From the NCBI GenBank assembly GCA_030760725.1, contig JASWHV010000018.1, positions 24,026,273-24,090,272 of the forward strand: 64,000 nucleotides of DNA. Direction: 5' to 3'. The position numbers were made by a program, and so were the translations under genes. Positions 21,312 to 32,200 of the stretch are shown here, piece after piece (position 1 is the stretch's first letter; every line of letters begins with the position of its first letter). The notes under the pieces were generated by a model. That model did not search any database, had not been told where the DNA came from, and worked only from the letters and a program-made list of their open reading frames with translations. The DNA is from Neostapfia colusana. Lineage: Eukaryota; Streptophyta; Magnoliopsida; Poales; Poaceae.

Positions 21312-22475
21312 GGCAAAAATAGGACAGTACTTTCTTTTCGTAATAAACTCCATAGTGTCCAGGAGCAGCGCTCGGAGCAGCTAAACCCCAGGGGACGGTC
21401 CAGGACTACGTTCAGCTTTGCCTGGTTCCGACTCCAAGCGCGTAGAGTCTTGCTTCCCCTCTTAATGGTGTGGGTCGTGGCCTCCATGTTTAGCCTGCCT
21501 TCCTCCTATGGAAAGTTGTGCGAAAAGAAATCTGCTCTACTTTGCTCTTTCCTTGTACTCATTTAAATTGTGAATTGAGTTTTTTAATCACCCTTGCAGT
21601 GCATGGTTGCCATGTGCTCAGCTCCCCCTCTCTACAAGTCCCCAAACACCAAACACATGGTTGGGGGCTGTAAGTCAAATAAGACTATGAGATAAGGGAG
21701 GGGGAGCCCCCAAGGAGAATTACGTTTCCTCTGCCTGTGTGCAGGACCTCCAGGTTACGGCAACAGGGACTGCATGAAGCGGGGGGAAAGGAGCTACCAG
21801 CTACTCCGGCCTGGGACTGGAAGGACCGGGACCTGCCCCTCCAGCAGGGGCGGGACCCGGGGGCCCCACGTGTCCAGCAGGCCCGGAACTCTCTCCTTCC
21901 TTGAGGAGGGCTCCGGGCTCGCCACGTGGCGGGCGGAAGCCGGACCTCCCCCTCGGTGGGAGGGCTCCGAAAGCCCTACGTGTCCAACATGGCCGGAGCT
22001 CCCGCCTCTTAGGAAGGAGCTCCGGACCCGCCACGTGGCAGGCAGATCTGGAGCTCCCCATAGGGCGAGATCCAGAGACCTCCGGGGGCCCCTAACACGG
22101 TTAGGACCCGGGGAGGGTGTCTGTGCAAGGCTCCGAGATTGGAAATGGCCTCTGAGTACCTTGCGGAGCTAAGGACTCAGTCAGGCAAACCCAAGAAGGA
22201 GAAGAAAAGCATCACAGACACAAATATCCAAGAGAGTCAAATTAAGCAAGGCACTTCGGCGGTTCCCGAAGAAAACGCCGCAACGTGCAGAAGTGGCAGT
22301 CTTGGGAACCGCCGCAGTAAAAGCAACTATCAAGTGAGCGCACGCTCCAACAATCCCGTGGCTGTTCTTGCTCCGGCAGCGGTCAATTTGGGACTTAGAG
22401 AAAGTGCGCGGACCAGAAGAGACGGAGGTCCCACCTCGGGCTCGCTATCTCCCCCGAGATGGGCCCGTGGACCAC
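21312..22475 (+). other. T3 3' untranslated region
   Basis: No coding sequence. An AATAAA lies at 21342-21347. A block at about 21840-22060 repeats the U3 design, with CCACGTGG at 21922-21929 and 22031-22038 amid GAGCTCC/GGACCTCC blocks. Compared with T6 (reverse strand), the long antisense ORF region is missing here. T3 passes from GTCAAATTAAG to CAAGGCACTTCGGCGG around 22245-22262. The last 90 bases (CTCGGGCTCGCTATCTCCCCC) precede the LTR in T3, T4, T5 and T6. No clean polypurine tract is visible. Confidence 0.7.
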
Positions 22476-23569
22476 TGTCGGTACCTGAGATATGGGGTAC
22501 CCCCGTGCACAGGGTAAAATGACTAAGGAACTCGCCCTTCTCTGCAGGGAGAGCTCCGAAGGCGCCACGCGTCCGGCGGGGGACCTCCCTCTCCTCAGAG
22601 GAGAGCTCCGGGCCCGCCACGTGGCATACAGAAGCCGGACCTCCCCCTCCGCGGGAGAGGGGTCTGAAAGCGCCGCGTGTCCAGCGGGGCCGGACCTCCC
22701 TCTCCTCAGAGGGGAGCTCCGGGCCCACCACGTGGCCAGCAGAAGCCGGACCTCCCCCTCCGCGGGAGAGAGGTCCGAAGACGACACGTGCCCCGTGGGA
22801 CTGACCCTTCTCTTCTCTGAGAAGGGCTCCGGGCCCGCCACATGGCAGCAGAGTGACGCTGCCTGCCCCGAGTGATAGGCAGCGGGCGTAAATACGCCCC
22901 ATACCTTGCCCGTACATGGTATTCAAGGCCCGCGTCTTCCCAAGACGCGTAAACACGGAGCACGCGTCTGTCAGGTGCCGTTGCGCTCAGTCGCATCACA
23001 GACTGGCGCGTGGTGTCAGAACCTGTCAGCCAATAAACACTGCGACAAGACAACCCATGCCGCCTGCGCCGTCATCAACCGCTACCACTGGCATGCGGCA
23101 TGGGCAGGGCAGCAAGATGAAGACTCAGAAGCCTTCGACCAGAGACAACTACCGGCATAACTGCAGATACGGTAGATAATAGATAATCTTCCCGGGACCA
23201 CCTGTCGGATCCCGGCTCCCCTTGTAAGCCGCCTGAGTCTTGGACTATAAAAGGCTCGGGTAGGCGTCGATAGCAAGGGTTCGCATTTTGCAACTCATAC
23301 GCTAGCCATACACTCACAAGCTGTAACTCACACCCAAGCTCAGGCCTCCGGCCCTGAGCAGCAAGCAATACAGCGAGCTCCATAGCTCGCCGTGGACGTA
23401 GGGTTTTACGCTCCGGCGGCCTGAACCACGTAAAACTCGCCGTGTCAAGCTCTTACTAACTCGTTCCATCCGCGCAAGCTCTCCGCTAGGAACTAGCCCC
23501 TCCGAAAAAAGAACCTCTGCGGGCTGCCCAGTGCAGGCCTGGGGGAAGTGTCGACCGCACACTTCGACA
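22476..23569 (+). repeat. T3 3' LTR
   Basis: 1094 bp, TGTCGGTACC to CTTCGACA. TATAAAA is at 23246-23252. It is followed by the GGCGC duplication and resumed T2 gag. Confidence 0.95.
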
Positions 23570-23574
23570 GGCGC
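23570..23574. repeat. Target site duplication of T3, right copy (GGCGC)
   Basis: Matches 7434-7438. Confidence 0.92.
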
Positions 23575-24826
23575 ACTTGTCCGCCAAGCTGAAGAGCTCT
23601 GAGGCATCGAGGACCTCACTGGTCGCGAGTTTCTCAAGCATATTCTTGTCTCGGACGCCTTGCCGGAACGCCACCACCACAGAAGCATTTTGAATGTGTG
23701 GGATGGTGTTCCGCACCTGGGAGAACCGCTGGATGAAAGAGCGCAGCGACTCCCCAGGTTGTTGTTGGATGGTGTGGAGGTCGAGCTCCGTGCCAGGCCG
23801 GGTGTAGGAACTGCCGAAGTTGTCTATGAACTGTCGGCAAAGCTCTCCCCAGGAAGTTACGGAACCCTGGGGGAGGTTCATGAGCCAAGACCGAGCTGGG
23901 CCAGTCAAGGCGACAGGGGAGTAATTGGCCATGACGCCTTCATTCCCTCCTGCGGCAAGTACGGCGGTGGAGTAGATCTGGAGGAACTCCGCCGGGTTGA
24001 CGCTGCCGTCGTACTTCTCGGGCAGGTGCGGCCAAAACTTGTGCGGCCACTTTGCGAAGCGATGGTGGGGCGCGAGGGCCGCACACCCAGCTTTTGTCGC
24101 CGCAGGTTCTGGTGCCGCGAACGCTTGGTTCGCACTGAGCACCGCGTGCCACGGCACGGGCAAGGCTGCACCATAGGCCGGGGGCGCCATATGCAGGACA
24201 TATGACTGTGGCATATTCTGCACGGCGCAGGCCTGGGGCAGAGATCACGTGGTGAAGGTATGCTCTTCAGGCTGGGTCGAGGCCGACGTCATGCTGTTGT
24301 CAGCCTCTTGGTGGCAACGCCTTTCTCGGCGCCACTCGAGGTATACCCGGGCATCTTGACCCAGGCGACACCGCTCCAGCTCTGTCCTCTGATCCGTCGA
24401 TTGGGGGCTGGTAGAGCTGGAGTCTGCCGTCTGCTCGTCAACCAATGGTGCGCGCATCAGCGACATAACTGGTTGGCCAGAGCGTCGTCCCTGCCGAAGT
24501 CGAGGGTTTGCGGCGGCGACGACGAGACAGTCTACCTCACGGATCCACTGCCGGGTCGCTGCCTGAGGCGCGTCCCCAGCGGGCGGATTGTACAGTAGCG
24601 CTCTCGCTGCAGCTAGCGCACCCCCACTGGGCACGCCCAGCGCTACTGAAGACTTGAAGCTGGTTGGAGCCTGCATTGCCGGGGTCGGCGCTGCCAGAAC
24701 CGGTTGCTGGCTCCCAGCTTGTACTGACACACTCCGTCCCGAGTGTGTCGACATGTACTCCCCCCTGGTCGCGGTCTGCCGCAGAGGCGAGGGGGGAGAG
24801 TTCGCCGCTGAATGAAGCTTGGTCAT
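23575..24826 (-). pseudogene. gag: T2 gag N-terminal part
   Basis: Starts MTKLHSAANSPP at 24826, 36 bases inside the priming site. A TGA at 24245-24247 sits where other copies have CGA (CTGCCCCAG follows). The frame then reopens with the capsid core (FAKWPHKFWPHLPEKYDG; ELCRQFIDNFGSSYTRPGTE) down to SLADKCA, where T3 interrupts it. The coding sequence continues at 7433 toward lower coordinates. Confidence 0.88.
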
Positions 24827-24861
24827 CTTCGTCAGTGGAAACTCGTCGCGCTAGGAGAATA

Positions 24862-24881
24862 GCCCCCTACCTGGCGCGCCA
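24862..24881 (-). other. T2 primer binding site
   Basis: Minus strand TGGCGCGCCAGGTAGGGGGC, a perfect family consensus, two bases from the LTR end. Confidence 0.85.
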
Positions 24882-24883
24882 AA

Positions 24884-25978
24884 TGTCAAAGTGTTCAGTC
24901 GACACTTCCCCCGGGCCTGCACTGGGCAGCCCGCGGAGGTTCTTTTTTTGGTGGGGCTAGTCTCTAGCAGAGAGCTTGCGCAGATGGACGATATGTAAGA
25001 GCTTGACACGGCGAGTTTTACGTGGTTCAGGCCGCCGGAGCATAAAACCCTACGTCCACGGCGAGCTATGGAGCTCGCTGTATTGCTTGCTGCTCGGGGC
25101 CGGAGGCCTGAGCTTGGGGGTGAGTTACAGCTTGAGAGTGCATGGCTAGCGTATGAGTTGCAAAGTGCGAACCCTTGCTATCGACGCCTACCCAGGCCTT
25201 TTATAGTCTAAGGCTCGGGCAGCTTACAAGGGGGGCCGGGACCCGACAGGTGGTCCCGGGAAGATTGTCTATCATCTACCGTATCTGCAATTATGCCGGT
25301 AGTTGCTTCTGGTCGAAGGCTTCTGAGTCTTCATCTTGCCGCCCTGCCCATGCCGCATGCTAGCCGTAGTGGTTGATTACGGCGCAGGCGGCATGGGGTG
25401 TCTTGTCGCGGTGTTTATTGGCTGGCAGGTTCTGACACCGCGCGCCAGTCTGTGATGCGACTGGGCGCAACGGCACCTGACAGAAGCGTGCTCTGCGTCT
25501 CTGCGTCTCGGGAAGACGCGGGCCTTGAATACCTTGTACGGGCAAGGTATGGGGCGTCTTTATGCCCGCTGCCTATCACTCGGGGGCAGGCAGCGCCGTT
25601 CTGCTGCCACGTGGCGGGCCCGGAGCCCTTCTCAGAGGAGAGGAGGGCCCGTTCCGCGGGGCACGTGGAGCCTCCGGACCTCTCCCCGCGGAGGGAGAGT
25701 CTCGGCTCCTGTTGGCCACGTGGCGGGCTCAGAGCTCTCCTCTGAGGAGAGGGAGGTCCGGCCCTGCAGGACGTGTGGCGCCTTCGGACCTCTCTCCCGC
25801 GGAGGGGGAGGTCCGGCTTCTGTATGCCACGTGGCGGGCCCGGAGCTCTCCTCTGACGAGAGGGAGGTCCGGCCCCGCCGGACGCGTGGCGCCTTTGGAG
25901 CTCTCCCTGCGGAGAAGGGCGAGTTCCTTCGGCATTTTACCCTGTGCGCGGGGGTACCCTATATCTCAGGTACCGACA
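24884..25978 (-). repeat. T2 5' LTR
   Basis: 1095 bp on the minus strand, TGTCGGTACC at 25978 to TTTGACA at 24884. TATAAAA is at 25199-25205. U3 carries several CCACGTGG boxes between 25600 and 25860. The flank beyond 25978 (ATGGT) is inside a T5 integrase codon run. Confidence 0.94.
25199..25205 (-). promoter_or_regulatory. TATA box of T2 LTR
   Basis: TATAAAA on the minus strand, at the position conserved among T LTRs, here followed by GGCCTGGG rather than GGCTCGGG. Confidence 0.65.
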
Positions 25979-26170
25979 ATGGTGTATGGGGCCGAAGCGG
26001 TGCTTCCTCCAGAAATCACCATGAAGTCTCACCGTGTCCGGGCTTACGACGAAGCCGCGCAGGACAACCTCCGGCGTGGAGAAATCGACCTCGTTGACGA
26101 GGTCCGGTTGCATGCAGCACTCCGTAACGCGTGGTACAGACAAGCGCTTCGGCGCTACCACCAGAGATCT
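25979..26170 (+). pseudogene. T5 integrase C-terminal fragment
   Basis: Plus-strand reading frame MVYGAEAVLPPEITMKSHRV continuing to RQALRRYHQR, matching T3 integrase at about 20914-21100 nearly residue for residue. The left edge is cut by T2 (25978). At the right edge it passes abruptly into C1 pol near 26170. Its orientation, and the plus-strand T 3' UTR found directly after C1 at 33236, suggest both belong to one old element, T5. Confidence 0.82.
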
Positions 26171-29139
26171 CCGTCCTCCGAGTCGTGCACTTGAATTCCG
26201 AAGTGCACGAGTCTCACTCATTATTTCTGGACAATCCAGAAATAAAACTTCCAAGTGTCTATCAAGCCGCAACCGTCAGATTGGAAGATATTCCGTTGGT
26301 CTGAGAGTTCCCTGATGTATTCCCGGACGATTTGCCGGGGATGCCACCCGATAGAGAGGTGGAGTTCAAGATTGAACTTGCACCGGGAACCATGCCAATA
26401 TCCCGAAGGCCGTACAAGATGGCGCCCAAGGAGTTGGCTGAACTGAAGACTAAGCTCACGGACCTTCTGAACAAGGGTTTTATTAGGCCGAGCTCCTCGC
26501 CATGGGGCTGTTCGGCATTATTTGTCAAGAAAAAGGATGAGACGTTGCGGCTTTGCGTGGACTATCGTCCATTAAATGCCGTGACCATCAAGAACAAGTA
26601 CCCGTTGCCACGGATCGACATGTTGTTTGATCAGTTGGTCGAAGCAAAGATCTTTTCCAAAATGGATTTATGATCCGGGTACCACCAGATTAAGATAAGG
26701 GCGGAGGACATTCCAAAGACGGCTTTCTCGACGAGGTATGGACTTTATGAGTACCTGGTCATGTCCTTTGGCCTCACCAATGCTCCAGCTCACTTCATGT
26801 ACTTGATGAACTCGGTATTCATGCCGGAGCTGGACAAGTTTGTCGTGGTCTTCATCGACGACATCCTGGTATATTCCAAGTCGGAGGAAGATCACAAGAA
26901 ACATCTGCGTATAGTCTTGCAACGGCTGCGGGATCACAAGTTATACGCAAAATTCAGCAAATGCGAGTTTTGGATCTCACAAGTGCCTTTCCTCGGGCAT
27001 ATCATCTCAGCAGAGGGTATCGCTGTGGACCCGAGCAAGATCACGCAAGTGCTGAATTGGAAATCCCCGAGAACTGTTCATGAGGTATGGAGTTTCCTCG
27101 GACTCGCGGGATATTATCGGAGGTTCATTCCGAACTTCTCGAAGATTGCCAAGCCAATGACGGAGCTGCTGAAGAAGGCTACCAAATATGTTTGGAGTCC
27201 AGCATGTGAAGCAGCATTCAAGGCTTTAGTCAAGCACCTGACATCAGCACCGGTTTTGGCGCAGCCAGACACAACAAAACCGTTCGGATGTGTGCTGATG
27301 CAAGACCGAAGGGTGGTCGCGTATGGGTCACGGCAGCTTAGGAACCATGAGCAGAATTATCCAACTCACGATTTGGAGCTCGCTGCCGTGGTACTTGCAC
27401 TGAAGATGTGGAGGCACTACCTACTCGGTAACCTCGTACATTTATATACCGACCACAAAAGCCTCAAGTACATATTCACTCAGAAGGAGCTGAACATGAG
27501 GCAACGAAGATGGTTAGAACTGATAAAGGATTACGAAATAGAGATCCATTATCATCCGGGCAAAGCAAACGTAGTGGCAGATGCGCTGAGCCGCAAGTCA
27601 CACGTCAATAATCTGACCATCACACCGTTGGAAGGGAGCGAACCACCACTCCATGTGATTCCACACGGAGCTCTCTACAACTTAGCTTTGATCCCCACCA
27701 TCCGTGAAGAGATAGTGGCAGCCCAGAAGAATGAAAAGGGCATGTCACATTTGCGGAGACGTGTAGACAGTGGGGAGTTGAAATGTTTCAGGAAGGACGG
27801 AGACGGCGTTCTATGGTTCAAGGACCGGATCGTTGTACCCCGTAAACCAGAATTACGGAAGAAAATCTTTGATGAGGCTCACTTATCAAAGTTTTCTATT
27901 CACCACGGCAGCAACAAAATGTATCAAGAACTCAGAAGAAAGTTTTGGTGGACACGGATGAAGCGCGAGTTTGCAAAATACGTGTCCGAGTGTGATACAT
28001 GTCGAAGGGTGAAGGCAGATCATATGCAGAAACCGGGACTGCTGCAACCACTGGGCATTCCTGCCTGGAAGTGGGAGGACGTTAGCATGGATTTCATCGT
28101 CGGTTTATCCACCACCTTACAGAAACATGATTCGGTGTGGGTGATCGTCGATCGGCTCACCAAAGTTGCCCATTTCATCCTGGTCAACACCAACTACAAC
28201 GCCAAGAAGTACGCTGAACTGTACATCTCACGGATCCTATGCTTGTACGGCGTACCCCTTACTATCATATCGGATCGGGGCACCTTATTTGTGTCCCGTT
28301 TTTTGGAGCAGCTGCACGCTGCCTTGGGGACAAAGCTGATCCGTTGTTCAGCCTACCACCCACAGACGGATGGACAAACCGAGCGGGTAAATCAGATTCT
28401 AGAAGACATGCTACCAGCTTGCGCTATCGACCACGGCAAGAATTGGGATGATCACTTGCCGTTAGCCGAGTTCTCGTACAACAATGGGTACCAAGCCAGC
28501 ATCAAGATGGTGCCCTACGAGGCGCTATATGGAAGAAAATGCCGCACACCGTTGAACTGGTGTGAGTCTGGCGAAAGGGTTACCTTCGGGATTCACCTTG
28601 TCAACAACGCGGAAGAAAAGGTTCGACTAATTCAAGCGAACCTAAAAGCCGCTCAATCCCGTCAGAAACAGTATGCGGACCGGAGAAGGCGCCCATTACA
28701 ATTCGAAGTTGGAGATCACGTATATCTACAGGTGTCTCCAACGAAGGGCGTAAACAGATTTGGGGTGAGAGGAAAGTTGGCACCCCGATTCATCGGTCCA
28801 TTTCAGATTACCGAGAGATGTGGATCAGTGGCATACCGGCTGAAGTTACCAGAAGCACTTTCCGGTGTACACGACGTCTTTCACGTTTCCCAGCTGAGGA
28901 AATGTCTCAAGCTATCAACTACCGTTCAGCTGGAAGACATTGAAGAACTGCAACCGGATCTCACGTATCGGGAGGAACCGGTGCAGATTATTGATGAAAA
29001 GGCCCGAACCACACGCAACCGTACGTTGTTGTTCTACAAGGTTCTATGGAGTAATCACTCCATGGACGAAGCGACATGGGAGAGCGAAGAATTCCTTCGC
29101 ACTAACTACCCCGACTTTTTCACGTCGCATATCCGGTAA
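26171..29139 (+). pseudogene. pol: C1 pol: RT, RNase H, integrase, chromodomain-like tail
   Basis: The frame begins in the segment between protease and RT (RVVHLNSEVH). TGA at 26302-26304 and TGA at 26671-26673 interrupt RT. The RT active site FIDDILVYS lies near 26850-26876. In RNase H an in-frame loss of 36 bases near 27286 removes the segment that in C2 reads DVYCDASGIGLG and contains the first catalytic aspartate. Integrase follows with an H..H/C..C finger, MDFIVGLS, ISDRGTLF and GQTERVNQ. The C-terminus (LLFYKVLWSNHSMDEATWES) resembles a chromodomain, a typical chromovirus feature. From 26761 to the TAA at 29137-29139 the frame is open. Confidence 0.9.
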
Positions 29140-29195
29140 TTTTCCACCTTCCTCTCTCTCATTTTCACCTTATAATCTCGGGACGAGATTCTTTT

Positions 29196-29208
29196 AAGGG
29201 GGGAGGAA
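29196..29208 (+). other. C1 polypurine tract
   Basis: AAGGGGGGAGGAA directly before the 3' LTR. The identical tract precedes the C2 3' LTR (56923-56935) and, on the minus strand, the C3 LTR. Confidence 0.85.
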
Positions 29209-32200
29209 TGTAAGGGCCTCAGTTTTTGACACACAATTGCAGTGTTTATCACCACACCACACACCTCATTTGAGGAAGAATGATGAACACAAATGAAGAG
29301 CAAGTAACAATTATCAACATGCTCATTATGGAACAAACTCACACATTGCAAAAGTGGTATTTCCCACATGTGATATAGATGGGCTGGACATATGAAAACT
29401 CCTACACTTTACTAAGGATGTCCATGCCAAGTTTCACCCAAATTCAAAACCTTTTTGAGGTCAGTTTGGGTAGAGTTAGGAAGAGGGCAGTTTGAAACCA
29501 TATTCAAATTCAAACTGTTTTTATCCAATGAATTTAAAAGTGGAAGGCATATTCTTACTCAGCACATTTTTGTGAGCTCACACACCAATTTTCACTCCAT
29601 TTGGAGTTGATCTTGACATGAGCTAAGGGGGAGAAATTCAAACTTTATTTGAATTTCAAACTGAACTTGTGCTGAAATTCATTCAAACCAAACCACATTT
29701 GAACTTTGATCAATTCAAATGGATCATGGGTGAATAATTTGAATTGCCAAGGGTAGTATGGGCTTCACTGTTTACAACAGTGATTAGGAGTAAATTTCAG
29801 AGGTTAAAATTGGAGGTGGGACCCACATGTCAGCCACTGCTCAGATCAAACCGACTGAGACTTTTTCACTCGGGTCGCTGAGCCGCAGCGGTGATCGCCA
29901 CCGAGGGCAGCCGCCGCGCCAGCAGCTGCTTGCCCACGCGCGGGCGTGAGGCGGTGCAGAGCCTTCTTAAGGCGCCTGCCCCCTCCTCGGCCGAGGCACC
30001 GCCATTCTTCCCCGCAAGAACTCAGCGCCGGCCGAAAACTTCCGCAGCTCGGACTTGATCGGAGAACGCCGATCGCAGCTCCCTCCGTCCACTCCAGAAC
30101 CCCAGCAAGGTACTAGAGATTTCCTCCGTCCTCCCCGTTGCTAGAATTCGGTTGAAACCGACTGATATCGGCTGTGCCGAAAGATCAAATTCGGGACTTG
30201 GAACCGCCGCACCTCGGGCTCTCGTGGACAGCCCAACCAGGGCGTTGTCACGCCCGAGCCAAGGCACCCTTGGACTCGCGGGTGACCGGTGCTGCTCATC
30301 CCCGAGCCACAGCTCGAGTGGTTGCTCACCGGCGGCGAATTTCCACTTTTCCCCTTTCTGTGTGCAGAACGACCTTCGGGTACAATTATGTTTAATTCAT
30401 GCTCTAGAAAGGATTAGAGGGCCGCAAGCCGCTCTCACACGAGCTAGACACGGTAACGCACAAGTTGCCTTCACAACTCTGGGCCGGAGAACCTCTGTGC
30501 CCGGCGTAATTTGAGGTCTACTAATGGCGGAACGAACGGGCGGCATCAGGCGCACGGTGACGACCTATTTCGTGCCTTCCCCGAGCTGCCTCGAGCTCAT
30601 GTTGACCTTCTCTAAGGTCCACTGATGCTTCCCGACCGGTTTCCCAAGTAGCTGAGGTGCTAGGGTAGTCAGCCGACATGGCCGAAGTCGTTCTGAGGTG
30701 GCGGCTCGTCGCCGACCATGCTCCGGCCGTTGTCATGAGCAGCTGACCCTCGGATCCTGTTCCCCCAGTAAAAGTAGGCAGGGGCAGCCAGAATCGAGAT
30801 GTTTGGAGCTGTACAGCAGCCGGCGGCGAGATCCCTCGGCGGCGGGGCGCGGGTGTCGCGAGGTTGAAGAAGGGGGTGGACCCCAGCTGTCAGCGGGAGA
30901 TATTTTGAATCGGGATCCGGCTGCGGCCGGGATTGAGTGTGCTGGCGCGTAAAATCATTGTGGGACGCGGTGTGCTGTCGCCTCGGCGTGCGACGCGTGT
31001 CCCCTGGGCCCACGCGCGAGTTTAAACTTTTCCCCGATTTTCAGAGTTCCTTCAAACTTCAAATCCTCATAACTTTGGCAAGAAAGCTCCAAATTGAGTG
31101 AACCAAATTTTGCTGGGTTCAGCTCTCTGAGTACTTTCCAGAAAATCAAGTTTCACTTCATGAAATTCCTTATTTCTCCAGAATTAATTCCTAAAATTTA
31201 AACTGTTAGGAATTTTAACTGGAGAATCCTTCTGAGGAAAATCCTGAAATTTTGCTGCGATGTTAACCAAAATATCCTTGAACTACCATAAAAATTTCAG
31301 ATCCATTTGAGCTCATTTAATCCACCTAATGGTGTGATTAGTGAAACTGTTCCAGAGAAAATAGAAAATGTTTAGAAACATTTTCAGAATTTTCTCTGAA
31401 ATTGTTTGGCTCATATCTTTGGTTAGGAACCCCCAAATTAAGTGAGACCAAATCCATTAGAACCCTCTGAAAATCTAGTTTTCAGAAAGTCATAGTTTGT
31501 TTCATGAAAATCCTTAGAACACCCTAAAAGCCTTTAATTAAGGTCAAGGACATAATTAATTGTGGAGGGCTCAATTGAGCTTTGCTGCAACTAAAACTTG
31601 ACCAAGTCTCTGTTTAGGTTGTAACCAAGCCACAGTAAAAGTTTCACAGTCATTAGGTCTGTCTAGCAAGGATTATAGACTTCACAACTTCAAAGTTAAT
31701 ACCAATGCATTTAAATTGATACATATATTGCTCTTATCATGTAGTCGCTAAGGTCGAGGAGGAACCCGAAGTCCTAGACTTCGTTACTCCGGAGGAACAG
31801 CTAGCCTACGACCAAGAGCAGCAAGGCAAGCTCCGGTTTGCATTAACCGTTTTACAAATGTTTATTGTTTTGAGCACATCTTTGAATATTGTTCTTTGCA
31901 TTAGAGTCTTGATTGGAAACCCAACTGCATAGCCAAAAAAACCATGGGTTGGGTTTAGGATTGAAAACCTCGTTAGCCACTGCTTTGCTAAGATAGAGTA
32001 GGATTCGGTACAAGTCGAGTAGTTGGAACTACTCGCGAGAGTAGGCTAGAGGCACATTGCTCGGGTAGAGGTAGCACATGATACACATGGCAAGAAAATG
32101 AGACCGAGCGGAGAGTAAGGGCAGCAGGACTTTGGGGCCTGTGTGCTGTAGCTCCGCTTGTGTCGATTGAGGACCGAGCCGTGTGCGGGCCTGTTGAACA

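Larger units (their letters stand above)
7439..23569 (+). mobile_element. T3: near full-length Tat-lineage element carrying T4
   Basis: Plus-strand element bounded by LTRs 7439-8535 and 22476-23569 and flanked by a perfect 5-bp duplication GGCGC. Without the nested T4 (6569 bp plus its 5-bp duplication) it is about 9.56 kb. It encodes gag-protease and pol in the usual Tat order, all damaged by point stops and single-base indels. Its 3' non-coding region lacks the long antisense ORF found in T6. Confidence 0.95.
3049..25978 (-). mobile_element. T2: Tat-lineage Ty3/gypsy element, split by T1 and T3
   Basis: Minus-strand element with its 5' LTR at 24884-25978, gag at 23570-24826 and 6144-7433, and pol at 3049-6143. 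Its gag is interrupted by T3 (7439-23569), with duplicated GGCGC at 7434-7438 and 23570-23574. Its integrase is interrupted by T1 at 3048, so its 3' end is off the window. It is itself inserted in the integrase of T5: the flank after 25978 is in-frame integrase. Confidence 0.92.

Noticed and set aside
22330..22956. Minus-strand frame of about 208 codons over the T3 3' LTR
   Set aside because: The same low-complexity Arg/Gly/Pro/Ser translation appears wherever the CACGTG units occur. There is no start context or domain.
30152..30514. 120-codon frame inside the C1 LTR (also 46406-46768 in C2)
   Set aside because: It lies in the GC-rich LTR block with frame-disrupting differences between the two LTRs and no recognisable protein content.
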